This document shows positions 32,840 to 34,083 of a stretch of 34,083 nucleotides of DNA, one piece after another. The notes under the pieces are model-generated. The model saw nothing but the letters and a program-made list of their open reading frames with translations. It searched no databases and was not told where the DNA came from. Position numbers and translations under genes: made by a program. This stretch comes from Acidimicrobiales bacterium (GTDB lineage Bacteria > Actinomycetota > Acidimicrobiia > Acidimicrobiales > Salinilacustritrichaceae), in NCBI GenBank assembly GCA_028822535.1, contig JAPKDO010000004.1, positions 1-34,083 on the forward strand, in the 5' to 3' direction. Positions within the stretch are counted from its first letter, which is position 1. The number at the start of each line of letters is the position of its first letter.

Positions 32840-33597
32840 GGCGCACCGAACCCGTGGTCGCGAAGGATCGCCTGGCCCCGACTCCCGCGAACGAAGTCCA
32901 CGAACGCCGCCGTGTCCGAGTCGGGGGCACCCACGACTGCGATCGGATACGACGTCACGACGTTCTGGAGATCGGGGATCGTGATCTCCTCGATGCCGTC
33001 GCCGGCCGCGACCACATCGGTCACATAGACGATGCCGGCGTCGAGTTCGCCGGCATCGATCTTGGTCAGCAGGGCCCGGACGTCGGGCTCCTCGGTGTCG
33101 GGCGCCGCGTCGACCGATGCGAGCGACAGGACGCGACGGCCGAACTCGCCACACGGCACCTCGACCGCGCAGAGCCCGATCAGCAGATCGGATCGGGCGA
33201 AGTCCTCGAGGTCCCGGACCTCGGCGGAGTTCCCGGCCGGGACCGCGATCGCCATCCGGTTCGTCGCGAAGTCCTCGGGCGATCCCACGGCGTCGGCGGC
33301 GACGAGGTCGTCCATCGTGGACCGGTTCGCCGACGCGAACACGTCGGCGGGTGCACCCTGGAGAATCTGCTCGCGTAGCGACGACGACCCCGCGAAGTTG
33401 CGGTCGACGAGGACGCCGGGATGCTCCTCCTCGAACGCGTCCGCGATGTCATCGAACGCATCGGTCAACGACGCAGCCGCGAACACCGAGACCGTGTCGG
33501 CGTCACCGCCGCCGCAGGCCGAGAGCGCGACCGTCGCCGCAGCAGCGATCACGACCATCGTGCCCCGCCGCCGACGCCGGCTCGTGGACGGCGGCAC
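32836..33597 (-). CDS. modA: Molybdate-binding lipoprotein
   Basis: ATVALSACGGGDADTVSVFAAASLTDAFDDIADAFEEEHPGVLVDRNFAGSSSLREQILQGAPADVFASAN; ATGA overlap with modB. Confidence 0.92.
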   Translation of the reverse strand: MPPSTSRRRRRGTMVVIAAAATVALSACGGGDADTVSVFAAASLTDAFDDIADAFEEEHPGVLVDRNFAGSSSLREQILQGAPADVFASANRSTMDDLVAADAVGSPEDFATNRMAIAVPAGNSAEVRDLEDFARSDLLIGLCAVEVPCGEFGRRVLSLASVDAAPDTEEPDVRALLTKIDAGELDAGIVYVTDVVAAGDGIEEITIPDLQNVVTSYPIAVVGAPDSDTAAFVDFVRGSRGQAILRDHGFGAP

Positions 33598-33600
33598 GAG

Positions 33601-34083
33601 TCAACCGCCGAGCGCTCGGCTCAGCAGTTCTGCGGCACCAGGCGAGTAGTCGAGCCCACCGGCGATCTCCAGCGCCTCGGCCGACATCTTCTTCGCCGTC
33701 TTCCGGAGGACCTCGATGCGATGATCGTCGTCGTCGAGTTTGGCCAGCGTCTCGTCGACCTGGGTCTGGAGGAAGACCAGGCAGAGGGCGTCCTCGTGGG
33801 TCTGGACCTGCGGGTCGGACGCGAGTCCCACCTTGCGGATGATCTCACCGACCCGTTCGATCTCGGCCTGGCCGTACCCGACATCGGCCAGGATCGCGGC
33901 GACCTCGTCGGCATGTTGGGTCTTGCGGGCCGTCCGCCAACGCAGGTATCCCGGCCGCCCCTGGGGGTAATCGGCGCGTGGGATCGTCCATCGGCGGAGG
34001 TGATGGGCGCGGGCCGCGAGCAGCTGCACCTCGGTGGCATCGGGGTCGAGCTTGCGAACCCACGACGAGACCATCTCGGCGTG
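33601..34083 (-). CDS. DUF4202-family protein, 5' end beyond the window
   Basis: HAEMVSSWVRKLDPDATEVQLLAARAHHLRRWTIPRADYPQGRPGYLRWRTARKTQHADEVAAILADVGYG...THEDALCLVFLQTQ. Reading frame stays open to the window edge. Confidence 0.8.
   Translation of the reverse strand, partial: HAEMVSSWVRKLDPDATEVQLLAARAHHLRRWTIPRADYPQGRPGYLRWRTARKTQHADEVAAILADVGYGQAEIERVGEIIRKVGLASDPQVQTHEDALCLVFLQTQVDETLAKLDDDDHRIEVLRKTAKKMSAEALEIAGGLDYSPGAAELLSRALGG

Overview
High-GC actinobacterial chromosomal window, Acidimicrobiia-like by gene content (taxonomy is inference). It is densely packed with about 34 genes; no rRNA, tRNA, CRISPR, phage or transposase was seen. Left to right: an edge-truncated secreted protein with PKD domains and VCBS/FG-GAP repeats (absent from the ORF track because it has no stop in the window); a divergent receiver-domain/STAS pair; two ArsA/Get3-like ATPases; an NfeD-like membrane protein; a WhiB regulator; a selB-selA operon in which selB looks disrupted by an out-of-frame deletion; a class A PBP; a trypsin-fold membrane protein without its catalytic residues; FxsA, Nudix and MBL-fold genes; Mrp/ApbC divergent from an HTH regulator plus A-type Fe-S carrier; an uncharacterised coiled-coil membrane protein; a Tat/lipobox thioredoxin-like lipoprotein divergent from a compact fused [2Fe-2S]/molybdopterin-type protein; RidA; GlnR, GlnA and GlnII; a fatty-acid desaturase; a TetR coupled to a 71-aa histidine-box microprotein; modABC; and a DUF4202 gene. 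The most interesting regulatory signal is a recurrent leaderless-promoter signature (TANNNT, then 6-8 nt, then ATG/GTG). At two divergent gene pairs the two -10 elements overlap on a shared TA step (ANNNTANNNT), leaving only 24-25 bp between opposing start codons. Other highlights are the broken selB, a long palindrome between selA and the PBP gene, the compact Mo/Fe-S fusion, two apparent pseudoproteases, and a PHO-box-like direct repeat between glnA and glnII.
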